A DNA stretch of 16,685 bases from Flavobacteriales bacterium (GCA_947476515.1 CANJQZ010000016.1:1-16685), one strand, 5' to 3'; counted from the stretch's first letter, positions 1-7,565 are shown. The notes: generated by a model not told the origin, from the sequence alone. Numbers and translations: made by a program.

Positions 1-2240
1 AATTAAAAAAATTGGGTGCGTCTTGCGATTGGGAGCGTACGCATTTTACTATGGATGAAGATTATTCTGCATCTGTCATAATGGTTTTTATTGATCTCTA
101 CAACAAAGGAAAAATATACCGTGGTGTTCGCATGGTCAATTGGGATCCAGATGCACTTACTGCAGTTTCTGATGAAGAAGTGCTGTACAAGGAGGTTAAT
201 TCGCGCCTATTTCATGTGCGTTACAAAGTTGATGGCTCCAATGATGAGTGGATTACGATTGCAACCACACGCCCAGAAACAATATTAGGAGATTCTGCCA
301 TCTGTGTCCATCCCGATGATGAGCGCTTTAAGCATTTGATTGGTAAAAATGTTCAAGTTCCTATTTCAAATCGCGTGATTCCTATTATTGCTGATGCTTA
401 TGTAGACATGGAATTTGGAACAGGCTGTCTTAAAATTACTCCTGCTCATGATATAAATGATTACGAAATTGGCAGAAAATATAATCTAGCTTCCATTGAT
501 TTGTTCAATGAAAATGGGACATTAAATGCTAATGGATTACATTATGAAGGAAAGGATCGTTTTGAAGTTCGAAAGGAAATTGAAAAGGAATTAGACCGCA
601 CAGGTTATTTAGTTAAAACGGAAGATTATATCAATAAGGTTGGATTTTCGGAAAGAACGAATGCAGTAATTGAACCTAAATTATCCATGCAGTGGTTTGT
701 TGAAATGAAAGATTTTGCAAAGCCTGCGTTGGAAAATGTAATGAACAATACCATTTCTTTTTATCCTGATAAATTTAAAAATACCTATAGGCATTGGATG
801 GAGAATGTCAAAGATTGGTGTATTTCTAGACAATTGTGGTGGGGACATAGAATTCCTGCATGGTATTTTGGTGCTGGTGTTAATGATTTTGTTGTAGCTA
901 CCACTATTGAAGAAGCTTGTTTGATTGCAACTGAAAAAACAGGCAAAAAAATTACTCCTCTAGATTTGCGTCAAGATGATGATGTTTTGGATACTTGGTT
1001 CTCCAGTTGGTTGTGGCCAATCTCTGTATTTAGAGGCTTGACAGCGCCAGAGAATCCGGAAATAAATTATTATTACCCTACTAATGATCTAGTTACAGCT
1101 CCAGAGATCATGTTCTTCTGGGTAGCGCGTATGATTATGGCAGGATATGAGTATAAAGGAGATCTACCCTTTAGAAATGTGTATTATACTGGAATTGTAA
1201 GAGATAAATTAGGCCGTAAAATGTCCAAATCTCTTGGTAATTCACCAGATCCAATTTCATTGATTGAGCAATATGGCGCTGATGGTGTTCGTGTTGGTGT
1301 ACTTATTTCATCACCAGCAGGTAATGACCTTCCTTTTGATACCTCTCAATGTGAGCAAGGAAGAAATTTCACCAATAAATTATGGAATGCGTATCGCTTG
1401 GTTTCAGCCTGGGAAGTTGTTTTCTTCGAACAACCAAAGTCTGCAGCATTAGCCATAGAGTGGTTTGAAAGTAGATTTAACAAAGTACTTCTGGAAATAA
1501 ATGATGCCTTTGATAAATTTCGTATTTCTGATGCTCTTATGTTAATTTATAAATTGGTATGGGATGATTTTTGCTCCTGGTACCTGGAGCTAATCAAACC
1601 TGGTTTTGAACAGCCTATCGATGCCAAAACTAAAGAAGCGACACTTATTTTCTTTGAAAATTTAATGAAATTAGTCCATCCTTTTGCTCCCTTTATTTCA
1701 GAAGAACTTTGGCATTTATTAAAAGAAAGAAAAGAAGGTGATGACATCATTATTGCTTCTTGGCCTGTTCCTGGTGCAGTAAATGAAGTTTTATTAGAAG
1801 ACTTTTCACGAACCGTTGAAGTGATTACCCATATTAGAAATAGCAGAAAGCAACAGAATATTGCCAATAAGGTGAAGCTTTCACTCTTTATTAAAAATAG
1901 TAGCGTCCCGAATCCATTAGATGCAGTTATTGTTAAGTTAGGTAATTTGTCCGATTTAAATTATTGCGATGAGAAAATTCAAGGTGCGTTTTCATTTGTT
2001 CTTGATGGAAAGGAATACTTCATTCCTTTTGGAGAGGAGGTAGATGTTGAAGCTGAAAAGGCTAAGCTGCAGGAAGAAATTAATTATACAAAAGGATTTC
2101 TTAAAAGCGTTCAAGGGAAACTGAGTAATCAGAATTTTGTTGGAAGTGCACCAGCAAATGTAGTCGAGAATGAAAAGAAAAAAGAAGCAGATGCGCTGGC
2201 TAAACTTCATATTCTAGAGGAGAAATTAACCGGATTTTAA
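1..2240 (+). CDS. valS: Valyl-tRNA synthetase, 5'-truncated by the window edge
   Basis: Class Ia aminoacyl-tRNA synthetase that charges tRNA-Val in the cytoplasm. The frame is open from base 3, so the TTG at 12 is an internal Leu codon and not a start. Numbering from that codon, the editing (CP1) domain shows TTRPET at 85-90 and GTG...TPAHD at 136-147. The catalytic KMSKS loop is at 403-407 (bases 1218-1232), followed by the anticodon-binding helical region. The last ~65 residues are a charged coiled-coil arm of the type found in bacterial ValRS (Lys/Glu-rich, with SNQNFVGSAP). About 742 residues are visible of a usual ~870-880, so roughly 130 N-terminal residues, including the HIGH motif, lie upstream of the window. 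The gene ends 9 bp before the stop codon of a convergent gene, and I see no terminator hairpin between them. The identification is secure; IleRS or LeuRS would not have this C-terminal arm. Confidence 0.97.
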   Translation, partial: LKKLGASCDWERTHFTMDEDYSASVIMVFIDLYNKGKIYRGVRMVNWDPDALTAVSDEEVLYKEVNSRLFHVRYKVDGSNDEWITIATTRPETILGDSAICVHPDDERFKHLIGKNVQVPISNRVIPIIADAYVDMEFGTGCLKITPAHDINDYEIGRKYNLASIDLFNENGTLNANGLHYEGKDRFEVRKEIEKELDRTGYLVKTEDYINKVGFSERTNAVIEPKLSMQWFVEMKDFAKPALENVMNNTISFYPDKFKNTYRHWMENVKDWCISRQLWWGHRIPAWYFGAGVNDFVVATTIEEACLIATEKTGKKITPLDLRQDDDVLDTWFSSWLWPISVFRGLTAPENPEINYYYPTNDLVTAPEIMFFWVARMIMAGYEYKGDLPFRNVYYTGIVRDKLGRKMSKSLGNSPDPISLIEQYGADGVRVGVLISSPAGNDLPFDTSQCEQGRNFTNKLWNAYRLVSAWEVVFFEQPKSAALAIEWFESRFNKVLLEINDAFDKFRISDALMLIYKLVWDDFCSWYLELIKPGFEQPIDAKTKEATLIFFENLMKLVHPFAPFISEELWHLLKERKEGDDIIIASWPVPGAVNEVLLEDFSRTVEVITHIRNSRKQQNIANKVKLSLFIKNSSVPNPLDAVIVKLGNLSDLNYCDEKIQGAFSFVLDGKEYFIPFGEEVDVEAEKAKLQEEINYTKGFLKSVQGKLSNQNFVGSAPANVVENEKKKEADALAKLHILEEKLTGF

Positions 2241-2249
2241 TGGCACTTC

Positions 2250-3110
2250 CTATATAAAAGAAAAGTCGACACGCCTATTTCTCTTTTTACCATCAGCTGT
2301 TTTATTGGTGTCTTTAGGTTTGTTCTCTCCGTTGTAAGCAATTACAATACGATCTTTATTTAAGCCTTTGGAAATAAAATAGCTCGTTATGGCTTCTGCT
2401 CTTCTTTTTGATAAGTCAATATTATAAGTGTCAGAACCATCAGAATCAGTATTCCCAACAACTTTAATTCTTAAATCTGAATGGCCTAAAATCATGCGTG
2501 CCATCAAATCTAAATAGGGATAATAGGTTTTGGGGATTTCGTCCCTGTTGTATTCAAAATATATCGATTGAAAAGAAAAGCTCTTGAGTTCTTCTGGTCT
2601 TTTATCCGGTGCTGATAATCCATATTCCAAATCTTCTTGAAAGCGAGTAACCCATCTGTGGTCGTGCAATGGGGTTGGATCTTGGTCCAATTCAATTCTT
2701 GTCTTGTAGAGTATTAACGACCCCTTCATGCTCGGACACTTTTGGCTTTTGAAAGTGCCCACCCAGTAGGCATTGGAATCAACAAAATGAAATGACATGG
2801 AAAGTAAACAGGTATTGGCACTTCCGTTAGAGGATTTTAATACGGCATTTTGGGTAATCTCAAATGATTTTTTATTTTCAAAGGACCCTAAAACTTTTTT
2901 ATTGATGAAAGTATTTTCGCCCACGACTTCCTCTCTTGATTCGCCATCGATTAATCCTGCGACTGCTGTAATGCGCATATAAAACGCATGGCCCTGGGTC
3001 CAAGTGTTGTTTTCTAATCTCAATAAACCTTGGTAATCTCCAGTGATTGTGGTTTGAGCCAAACCAAAATAAGGAAAAATAAGGATTAAGATTATTGAAA
3101 ATATTCTCAT
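2250..3110 (-). CDS. OmpA-family peptidoglycan-associated exported protein
   Basis: Predicted envelope protein of 286 residues. Residues 1-19 form a signal peptide (hydrophobic core, ending GLAQ). Residues ~20-180 match no family I recognise; they read as a mostly beta region with two cysteines (C101, C125) that could pair. Residues ~182-286 are an OmpA C-terminal domain. It shows the motif GNTDSDG at 219-225, followed by N230, LS at 233-234 and RA at 237-238. D222 and R237 have the 15-residue spacing of the Asp/Arg pair that binds diaminopimelate in OmpA-type domains. The likely role is to tether a protein to peptidoglycan from the periplasmic or outer-membrane side; no transmembrane barrel is obvious. 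It is divergent from the peroxidase gene (86 bp apart) and convergent with valS. The OmpA domain is certain; the specific role is unknown. Confidence 0.88.
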   Translation of the reverse strand: MRIFSIILILIFPYFGLAQTTITGDYQGLLRLENNTWTQGHAFYMRITAVAGLIDGESREEVVGENTFINKKVLGSFENKKSFEITQNAVLKSSNGSANTCLLSMSFHFVDSNAYWVGTFKSQKCPSMKGSLILYKTRIELDQDPTPLHDHRWVTRFQEDLEYGLSAPDKRPEELKSFSFQSIYFEYNRDEIPKTYYPYLDLMARMILGHSDLRIKVVGNTDSDGSDTYNIDLSKRRAEAITSYFISKGLNKDRIVIAYNGENKPKDTNKTADGKKRNRRVDFSFI

Positions 3111-3140
3111 AAATATACTTATTCGTATAATCTTTAAAAA

Positions 3141-3162
3141 AGTTCTTTAATTTTAACGAACT
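3141..3162. promoter_or_regulatory. Imperfect inverted repeat between divergent genes
   Basis: AGTTCTTTAA, then TT, then TTAACGAACT: two 10-nt arms with 9 of 10 positions pairing. It sits in the middle of the 86-bp gap between the divergent OmpA-like gene and the peroxidase gene. A dyad here could be an operator shared by both genes. It has no GC-rich stem or T-tract of the usual terminator form. What is seen is only the symmetry; binding of a regulator is inference. Confidence 0.35.
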
Positions 3163-3196
3163 CTTTAATCTATTAATTGTTTAAGTAAGAAAAAAC

Positions 3197-3739
3197 ATGA
3201 AAACTTTACTTTTAGCCCTCAGTGCTATTTTATTACTAAATTCAATGAACCCAATGGAACGACAATCAATTCACTCTTTTAAAGTTACAGATATTGAAGG
3301 AAAAACTTTCGATTTTTCAAGCTTAAAAGGAAAGAAAATTATGGTGGTTAATACCGCTTCTAAATGTGGGTTGACACCACAGTATGAGCAACTGGAAGCA
3401 GTGTATTCGAAATATAAAGATGAAGGATTTGTTATAGTAGGTTTCCCTGCGAATAATTTTATGTCGCAAGAACCAGGAAGTGATAAGGATATAGCGTCAT
3501 TTTGCGTGAAGAATTATGGGGTGAATTTTCCGATGATGTCCAAAATATCCGTTAAAGGAAAAGATATGCATCCTTTGTATAAATTCTTAACCGAAAAGTC
3601 CCAAAATGGACTGGAAGACAATTCGGTTAAATGGAATTTTCAGAAGTATTTATTGGATGAAAATGGATTCTTAATTCGCGTGATTCCACCTACAACTCTT
3701 CCAGATGATCCGTCTATAATTTCATGGATAATATCTTAA
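3197..3739 (+). CDS. Glutathione peroxidase-family thiol peroxidase, probably exported
   Basis: Reduces hydrogen peroxide or organic hydroperoxides. Bacterial Cys-type members generally use thioredoxin rather than glutathione as donor. The 180-residue protein shows NTASKCG with peroxidatic Cys57 (Cys, not selenocysteine), Gln91 in SQEPGS, and Trp146-Asn147 in KWNF: the Cys/Gln/Trp/Asn tetrad of the family. Cys103 in FCVKNYGVNFP sits where the resolving Cys of thioredoxin-dependent members is found, while the family's FPCNQF element reads FPANNF (Ala85). Residues 1-16 are hydrophobic and resemble a signal peptide or membrane anchor without a lipobox, so it may act in the periplasm. Starting at Met17 or Met20 would instead give a cytoplasmic enzyme. 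I keep the first ATG because it follows an A-rich stretch. It is not clearly in an operon; gyrB follows after 122 bp. Confidence 0.93.
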   Translation: MKTLLLALSAILLLNSMNPMERQSIHSFKVTDIEGKTFDFSSLKGKKIMVVNTASKCGLTPQYEQLEAVYSKYKDEGFVIVGFPANNFMSQEPGSDKDIASFCVKNYGVNFPMMSKISVKGKDMHPLYKFLTEKSQNGLEDNSVKWNFQKYLLDENGFLIRVIPPTTLPDDPSIISWIIS

Positions 3740-3815
3740 CATTTTAGTTGAAATTTTGTTGATAAGTTAGTGCTTTTGGACTCCTATTGAACTCCAAATT
3801 TCGTGCGCTTTTTCG

Positions 3816-3823
3816 TATTTTTG
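3816..3823 (+). promoter_or_regulatory. Candidate -7 box of the gyrB promoter
   Basis: TATTTTTG matches the Bacteroidota -7 consensus TAnnTTTG exactly and lies 38 nt before the gyrB ATG. A TTG for the -33 element is seen only at 3787-3789, giving a 26-nt spacer that is longer than the usual ~17-23. The call therefore rests on the -7 box and its position. Confidence 0.45.
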
Positions 3824-3861
3824 TTACGCTTTAAAATATAATAAATCGTAATAAATAAAAT

Positions 3862-5814
3862 ATGGCAACAGAAGAACCTAGGGATAATTATTCAGCGGAC
3901 AATATTCAAGTACTTGAAGGCTTAGAAGCGGTTAGAAAACGCCCTGCAATGTATATTGGTGATGTGGGACTTAAGGGTTTACATCACTTGGTTTATGAGG
4001 TGGTGGACAATTCGATTGATGAGGCTTTGGCAGGATATTGCAATCATATTACTGTTTACATTAATCCAAATAATTCAATAACAGTGATTGACAATGGTCG
4101 TGGTATTCCTACGGCAATGCATACGAAAGAAAAGAAGTCAGCACTAGAAGTAGTAATGACGGTGCTTCATGCCGGTGGAAAGTTTGATAAGGATACATAC
4201 AAGGTTTCTGGTGGTCTTCATGGTGTCGGGGTTTCTTGTGTAAATGCTTTATCCAAACATTTATCAGTAATGGTAAGACGAGAAGGGAAGCTATTTCAGC
4301 AAGAGTATAATATTGGTAAGCCTCTTTATGATGTTAAAGTAATAGGGGAGTCAACTGAAACTGGAACTGAAGTTACTTTTTCTCCTGATGACACGATTTT
4401 TGATTATTTGGAGTATAATTTTGATACTTTGGCAGCAAGAATGCGTGAATTAGCTTTCTTGAACAAAGGGATCACGATCACCTTAACAGACAAGAGAGTT
4501 TCAGATGAAAATGGAAATCATACTATGGTTACTTTTCATTCTGAAGGAGGACTAAAAGAATTTGCTCAATACTTGGATAGAAATAGAGAAGCATTAATTT
4601 CTGATGTAATTTATTTTGAAGGGGAGAGAGAAGGTATTCCTGTGGAAGTTGCTTTAACTTATAATACTTCTTACACGGAAAACATTCAAGCATATGTAAA
4701 TAACATCAACACCTATGAAGGTGGTACTCATTTATCTGGATTTAGAAGAGGTTTAACGAATACTTTAAAGAAGTATGCAACTGATTCTGGAATTCTAGCG
4801 AAAGAGAAAATAGAAATCGATGGTGATGATTTCCGTGAGGGTTTAACTGCCGTTCTGTCTGTTAAGGTTCAAGAGCCACAGTTTGAAGGACAAACAAAAA
4901 CTAAATTGGGAAATAGAGAGGTTACTGCTCCAGTGAGTCAATCTGTTTCTGAAATGTTATCAGCCTATTTGGAAGAACATCCTGCGGAAGCTAGATTGAT
5001 AGTAGAGAAGGTAATTTTAGCGGCGCGTGCGCGTCACGCTGCAAGAAAAGCGCGTGAAATGGTGCAGCGGAAAAATGTTCTTACAGGTTCGGGCTTGCCA
5101 GGAAAATTAGCCGACTGTTCAGAGAAAGATCCTGCTTTATGTGAAATTTATTTCGTCGAGGGAGATTCAGCGGGTGGTACAGCCAAACAAGGACGGGATC
5201 GCCACTTCCAAGCGATTATGCCACTTAGAGGTAAAATCTTGAATGTTGAGAAAGCAATGCATTATAAAATCTTCGAAAATGAAGAGATTAAAAATATGTA
5301 TACTGCACTTGGTGTTCGTATTGGGACCGAAGAAGATTCAAAAGCATTGAACTTAACGAAACTTAGATACCATAAAATAATCATTATGTGTGATGCCGAT
5401 GTCGATGGATCACATATTGAGACTTTGATTTTAACTTTCTTCTTTAGGTTTATGAAGGAGTTGATTGAGTTTGGATATATCTATATCGCAACGCCTCCTT
5501 TGTATCAAGTTAAAAAGGGAACAAAATCAGAATATGCATGGAATGAAGATCAAAGAGATCGCTTAATTCAAGATTTGAAAGGAGCTGGAACAGAATCTTC
5601 AGTTGGTGTGCAACGCTATAAAGGTCTTGGTGAAATGAATGCTGAACAATTATGGGAAACTACCATGAATCCTGAAAGTAGAACCTTGCGTCAAGTTACC
5701 ATTGAAAATGCAGCGGAATGTGATCAGATTTTCTCTATGCTTATGGGAGACGATGTTCCGCCAAGAAGAGAATTCATTGAAAAGAATGCTAAGTATGCTA
5801 AAATTGATGTTTAA
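3862..5814 (+). CDS. gyrB: DNA gyrase subunit B
   Basis: ATPase subunit of type IIA topoisomerase. With GyrA it introduces negative supercoils into DNA. The 650-residue length is typical of the GyrB form without the extra enterobacterial insertion. The GHKL ATPase domain is N-terminal: Glu46 and Asn50 in YEVVDNSIDEA, Asp77 in DNGRGIP, and the GLHGVGVSCVNALS lid motif. The transducer domain follows (QTKTKLGN). The TOPRIM domain has EGDSAGG from Glu433 and the DADVD metal site at 511-515. The C-terminal YKGLGEMN-AEQLWETT segment is also present. ParE would look similar, but the strong GyrB-type TOPRIM and tail favour gyrase. It is preceded by a -7 box and followed by a strong terminator, so it is probably transcribed alone. 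All key residues are present. Confidence 0.97.
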   Translation: MATEEPRDNYSADNIQVLEGLEAVRKRPAMYIGDVGLKGLHHLVYEVVDNSIDEALAGYCNHITVYINPNNSITVIDNGRGIPTAMHTKEKKSALEVVMTVLHAGGKFDKDTYKVSGGLHGVGVSCVNALSKHLSVMVRREGKLFQQEYNIGKPLYDVKVIGESTETGTEVTFSPDDTIFDYLEYNFDTLAARMRELAFLNKGITITLTDKRVSDENGNHTMVTFHSEGGLKEFAQYLDRNREALISDVIYFEGEREGIPVEVALTYNTSYTENIQAYVNNINTYEGGTHLSGFRRGLTNTLKKYATDSGILAKEKIEIDGDDFREGLTAVLSVKVQEPQFEGQTKTKLGNREVTAPVSQSVSEMLSAYLEEHPAEARLIVEKVILAARARHAARKAREMVQRKNVLTGSGLPGKLADCSEKDPALCEIYFVEGDSAGGTAKQGRDRHFQAIMPLRGKILNVEKAMHYKIFENEEIKNMYTALGVRIGTEEDSKALNLTKLRYHKIIIMCDADVDGSHIETLILTFFFRFMKELIEFGYIYIATPPLYQVKKGTKSEYAWNEDQRDRLIQDLKGAGTESSVGVQRYKGLGEMNAEQLWETTMNPESRTLRQVTIENAAECDQIFSMLMGDDVPPRREFIEKNAKYAKIDV

Positions 5815-5829
5815 ATCAAATATTTCAAC

Positions 5830-5865
5830 AATAAAAAAGGGCTCCAATTGGAGCCCTTTTTTATT
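5830..5865. terminator. Bidirectional intrinsic terminator between gyrB and gcvH
   Basis: Arms GGGCTCC (5839-5845) and GGAGCCC (5850-5856) enclose an AATT loop. Six As precede the stem and six Ts follow it, and the symmetry continues to 5830-5865, making a perfect 36-bp palindrome. Both strands have a GC stem followed by a T-run, so it can stop gyrB transcription from the left and gcvH transcription from the right. It lies 15 bp after the gyrB stop and 12 bp after the gcvH stop. Confidence 0.93.
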
Positions 5866-5877
5866 AAGTATTGATTC

Positions 5878-6255
5878 TTAATGAATCAAATTTCCGTATG
5901 CAGTTGCATCTAAAAGTGAATCAAATTCACTAGCGTCGCTAATTTTTAATTTTACCATCCATCCTTCGCCGTATGGATCACTGTTTACCAACTCAGGATT
6001 TCCGTCCAATGCTTCGTTAAGTTCTATAAGTTCTCCAGATAATGGCATAAATAAATCAGAAACGGTTTTAACGGCTTCAATCGAACCAAAGATTTCTTCT
6101 TTGTCGATTGTTTCTCCAATGGTTTCAATTTCTACATATACGATATCACCTAATTCGCCTTGTGCAAATGCTGTGATTCCTACTGTTGCAATTTCTCCGT
6201 CTAATCGAACCCACTCATGGTCCTTAGTATACTTTAATTCTGCTGGTATGCTCAT
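5878..6255 (-). CDS. gcvH: Glycine cleavage system H protein
   Basis: Small lipoyl carrier of the glycine cleavage system. Its lipoyl-lysine arm shuttles the aminomethyl group from the P protein to the T protein and is then reoxidised by dihydrolipoamide dehydrogenase. From the chosen ATG it is 125 residues, the family's usual size, and starts MSIPAELKYTKDHEW. The lipoylation motif is GSIEAVKTVSDL with Lys63, and the tail GEGWMVKLKIS is typical. The frame stays open upstream to an ATG at 6315, but the 20 extra residues match nothing in the family, and a good promoter lies inside that stretch (6271-6303). I therefore start at 6255. The P and T genes are not in the window, so gcvH stands alone here. 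No glycine riboswitch fits in the short leader. Confidence 0.96.
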   Translation of the reverse strand: MSIPAELKYTKDHEWVRLDGEIATVGITAFAQGELGDIVYVEIETIGETIDKEEIFGSIEAVKTVSDLFMPLSGELIELNEALDGNPELVNSDPYGEGWMVKLKISDASEFDSLLDATAYGNLIH

Positions 6256-6270
6256 CTCTTCTTTTTTTAA

Positions 6271-6303
6271 CAAAGTTAAAATATTTACCAATATGTTAAG
6301 CAA
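6271..6303 (-). promoter_or_regulatory. Promoter of gcvH
   Basis: On the minus strand, TTG (6303-6301) is followed after 22 nt by TAACTTTG (6278-6271). This matches the Bacteroidota pattern TTG-N17-23-TAnnTTTG. Transcription would start around 6263-6267, leaving a leader of about 10 nt before the ATG at 6255. It is the best promoter match among those I checked, and it supports the shorter gcvH start. Confidence 0.65.
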
Positions 6304-6336
6304 CTTATTGTGCATTGTTCTTGCAAACTAGACTTG

Positions 6337-6351
6337 TTCTAAATTTTAGAA
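6337..6351. repeat. 15-bp dyad in the gcvH-prfB intergenic region
   Basis: TTCTAAA-T-TTTAGAA is a perfect inverted repeat around one central base. It lies upstream of the gcvH promoter on one side and ~130 bp before prfB on the other. It could be an operator site for a dimeric regulator; in AT-rich DNA chance symmetry is also possible. Confidence 0.35.
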
Positions 6352-6395
6352 TATTGCTTTGATCTGTATATGTACTTTTAATCTATGTTCTTGCG

Positions 6396-6441
6396 CTACA
6401 AAAACCTTGATTTTGTTAAGTCTTTTTGTAGAAGTACTTCT
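6396..6441. repeat. Hairpin-forming repeat plus adjacent 12-bp palindrome upstream of prfB
   Basis: CTACAAAAA (6396-6404) and TTTTTGTAG (6423-6431) are perfect 9-nt inverted arms around an 18-nt loop. CTT (6406-6408) and AAG (6418-6420) can extend the stem inward. Overlapping the right arm is the perfect palindrome AGAAGTACTTCT (6430-6441). On the plus strand this lies 40-90 bp before the prfB ATG. It may be a control site or the end of a short transcript; no function is shown. Confidence 0.35.
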
Positions 6442-6470
6442 TAAAAAGTGTTTTACTGATTTGAATTAAT

Positions 6471-6478
6471 TAATTTTG
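6471..6478 (+). promoter_or_regulatory. Candidate -7 box of prfB, 4 nt from the start codon
   Basis: TAATTTTG matches TAnnTTTG exactly, but only 4 nt separate it from the ATG at 6483. Transcription would begin at or within the start codon, giving a leaderless message. No TTG lies 17-23 nt upstream. The alternative is a promoter further up and a chance match here. Confidence 0.35.
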
Positions 6479-6482
6479 TTGT

Positions 6483-7565
6483 ATGACCAATGAACAGTAT
6501 AAAGAATTAAATAAACGCATTGATTCTATTTCAATTTATCTAAAAATTGAAGAGAAACGCCAACAATTAAAGGAAGAGGAATTACGAACTCAAGATCCAA
6601 ATTTTTGGGAAGACCCTAAAAAAGCTGAAGTTCAGATGAAAGTGATCCGAGGCCTTAAATTTTGGGTGGAACAGTTCGATACTTTAAAATCTGGTGCTGC
6701 GGACCTAGATGTTCTTCAAGAATTTGTAAAGGAAGGGATGGCAGAAGCAAAAGAACTCGATCAATCATTTCTTAAAATTCAAGAAGGTGTTGAGGAGTTG
6801 GAGTTAAAAAACATGCTTTCTGGTGAAGAAGATGCGCTGAGTGCTGTTGTTCAAATTACTGCAGGTGCCGGTGGAACTGAAAGTTGCGATTGGGCCTCTA
6901 TGTTGATGCGTATGTATATGATGTGGGGACAAAAGAAAGGGCATAAATTAAGTGAATTGAATTATCAAGAAGGAGATGTAGCTGGGGTAAAAACAGTTAC
7001 GATCGAATTTGAAGGCGCTTTTGCTTTTGGTTATCTGAAAGGAGAGAATGGGGTCCATCGTTTGGTTCGTATTTCTCCGTTTGATTCTAATGCCAAAAGA
7101 CATACTTCATTTGTCTCTGTTTATGTTTATCCATTAGTCGATGATAATATTGTGATTCATGTGAATCCCGCAGATGTCACTTTTGAAACCTTTAGATCGG
7201 GTGGAGCAGGTGGACAAAATGTAAACAAGGTGGAAACTGCTGTTCGATTGAGACACGCTCCCTCAGGAATTATAATCGAGAATTCAGAGTCTAGGTCTCA
7301 ATTGGCCAATAAAGAAAAAGCAATGCAATTGTTGCGCTCTCAGTTATATGAATTGGAAATCAGAGACCGTATGGAAAAACGGAATGAGATTGAAGCAGGG
7401 AAGAAAAAAATTGAATGGGGTTCTCAAATCCGAAATTATGTAATGCAGCCCTATAAATTAGTGAAGGATGTACGCACAGGAATTGAAACATCTGATGTTG
7501 ATGGCGTTATGGATGGAAATTTAGATCCTTTCTTGAAAGGTTACCTTATGCAATTCGGTTCTTAA
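6483..7565 (+). CDS. prfB: Peptide chain release factor 2, encoded without a frameshift
   Basis: Releases finished peptides at UGA and UAA stop codons in the ribosomal A site. The 360-residue protein carries the SPF codon-recognition motif at 198-200 (RISPFDS), which sets RF2 apart from RF1, and the catalytic GGQ at 243-245 (GGAGGQNVNK). An in-frame stop at 6471 fixes the ATG at 6483. Many bacteria have CUU-UGA-C at the YL(D) position near codon 25, where low RF2 forces a +1 shift. Here the aligned codons 19-21 read TAT CTA AAA (Y-L-K) in an uninterrupted frame, so this autoregulation is absent. The stop codon directly abuts the convergent murF stop with no spacer. It stands alone; the dyads upstream may matter for control. 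Confidence 0.97.
   Translation: MTNEQYKELNKRIDSISIYLKIEEKRQQLKEEELRTQDPNFWEDPKKAEVQMKVIRGLKFWVEQFDTLKSGAADLDVLQEFVKEGMAEAKELDQSFLKIQEGVEELELKNMLSGEEDALSAVVQITAGAGGTESCDWASMLMRMYMMWGQKKGHKLSELNYQEGDVAGVKTVTIEFEGAFAFGYLKGENGVHRLVRISPFDSNAKRHTSFVSVYVYPLVDDNIVIHVNPADVTFETFRSGGAGGQNVNKVETAVRLRHAPSGIIIENSESRSQLANKEKAMQLLRSQLYELEIRDRMEKRNEIEAGKKKIEWGSQIRNYVMQPYKLVKDVRTGIETSDVDGVMDGNLDPFLKGYLMQFGS

Noticed and set aside
12..14. TTG at 12 as the start codon of valS
   Set aside because: The frame is open to the window edge and the upstream codons (L-K-K) fit the conserved ValRS sequence before LGASCDW; the gene is simply cut off.
1547..1867. 106-residue open frame on the minus strand within valS
   Set aside because: It lies wholly antisense to conserved ValRS sequence, has no family features and no promoter; a shadow frame.
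6256..6315. Longer gcvH start at the ATG at 6315
   Set aside because: The extra 20 residues are unlike the family and contain the best promoter match; the ATG at 6255 gives the standard length and N-terminus.
6256..6336. Glycine riboswitch upstream of gcvH
   Set aside because: The promoter leaves only about 10 nt of leader, and no paired-aptamer structure is visible.
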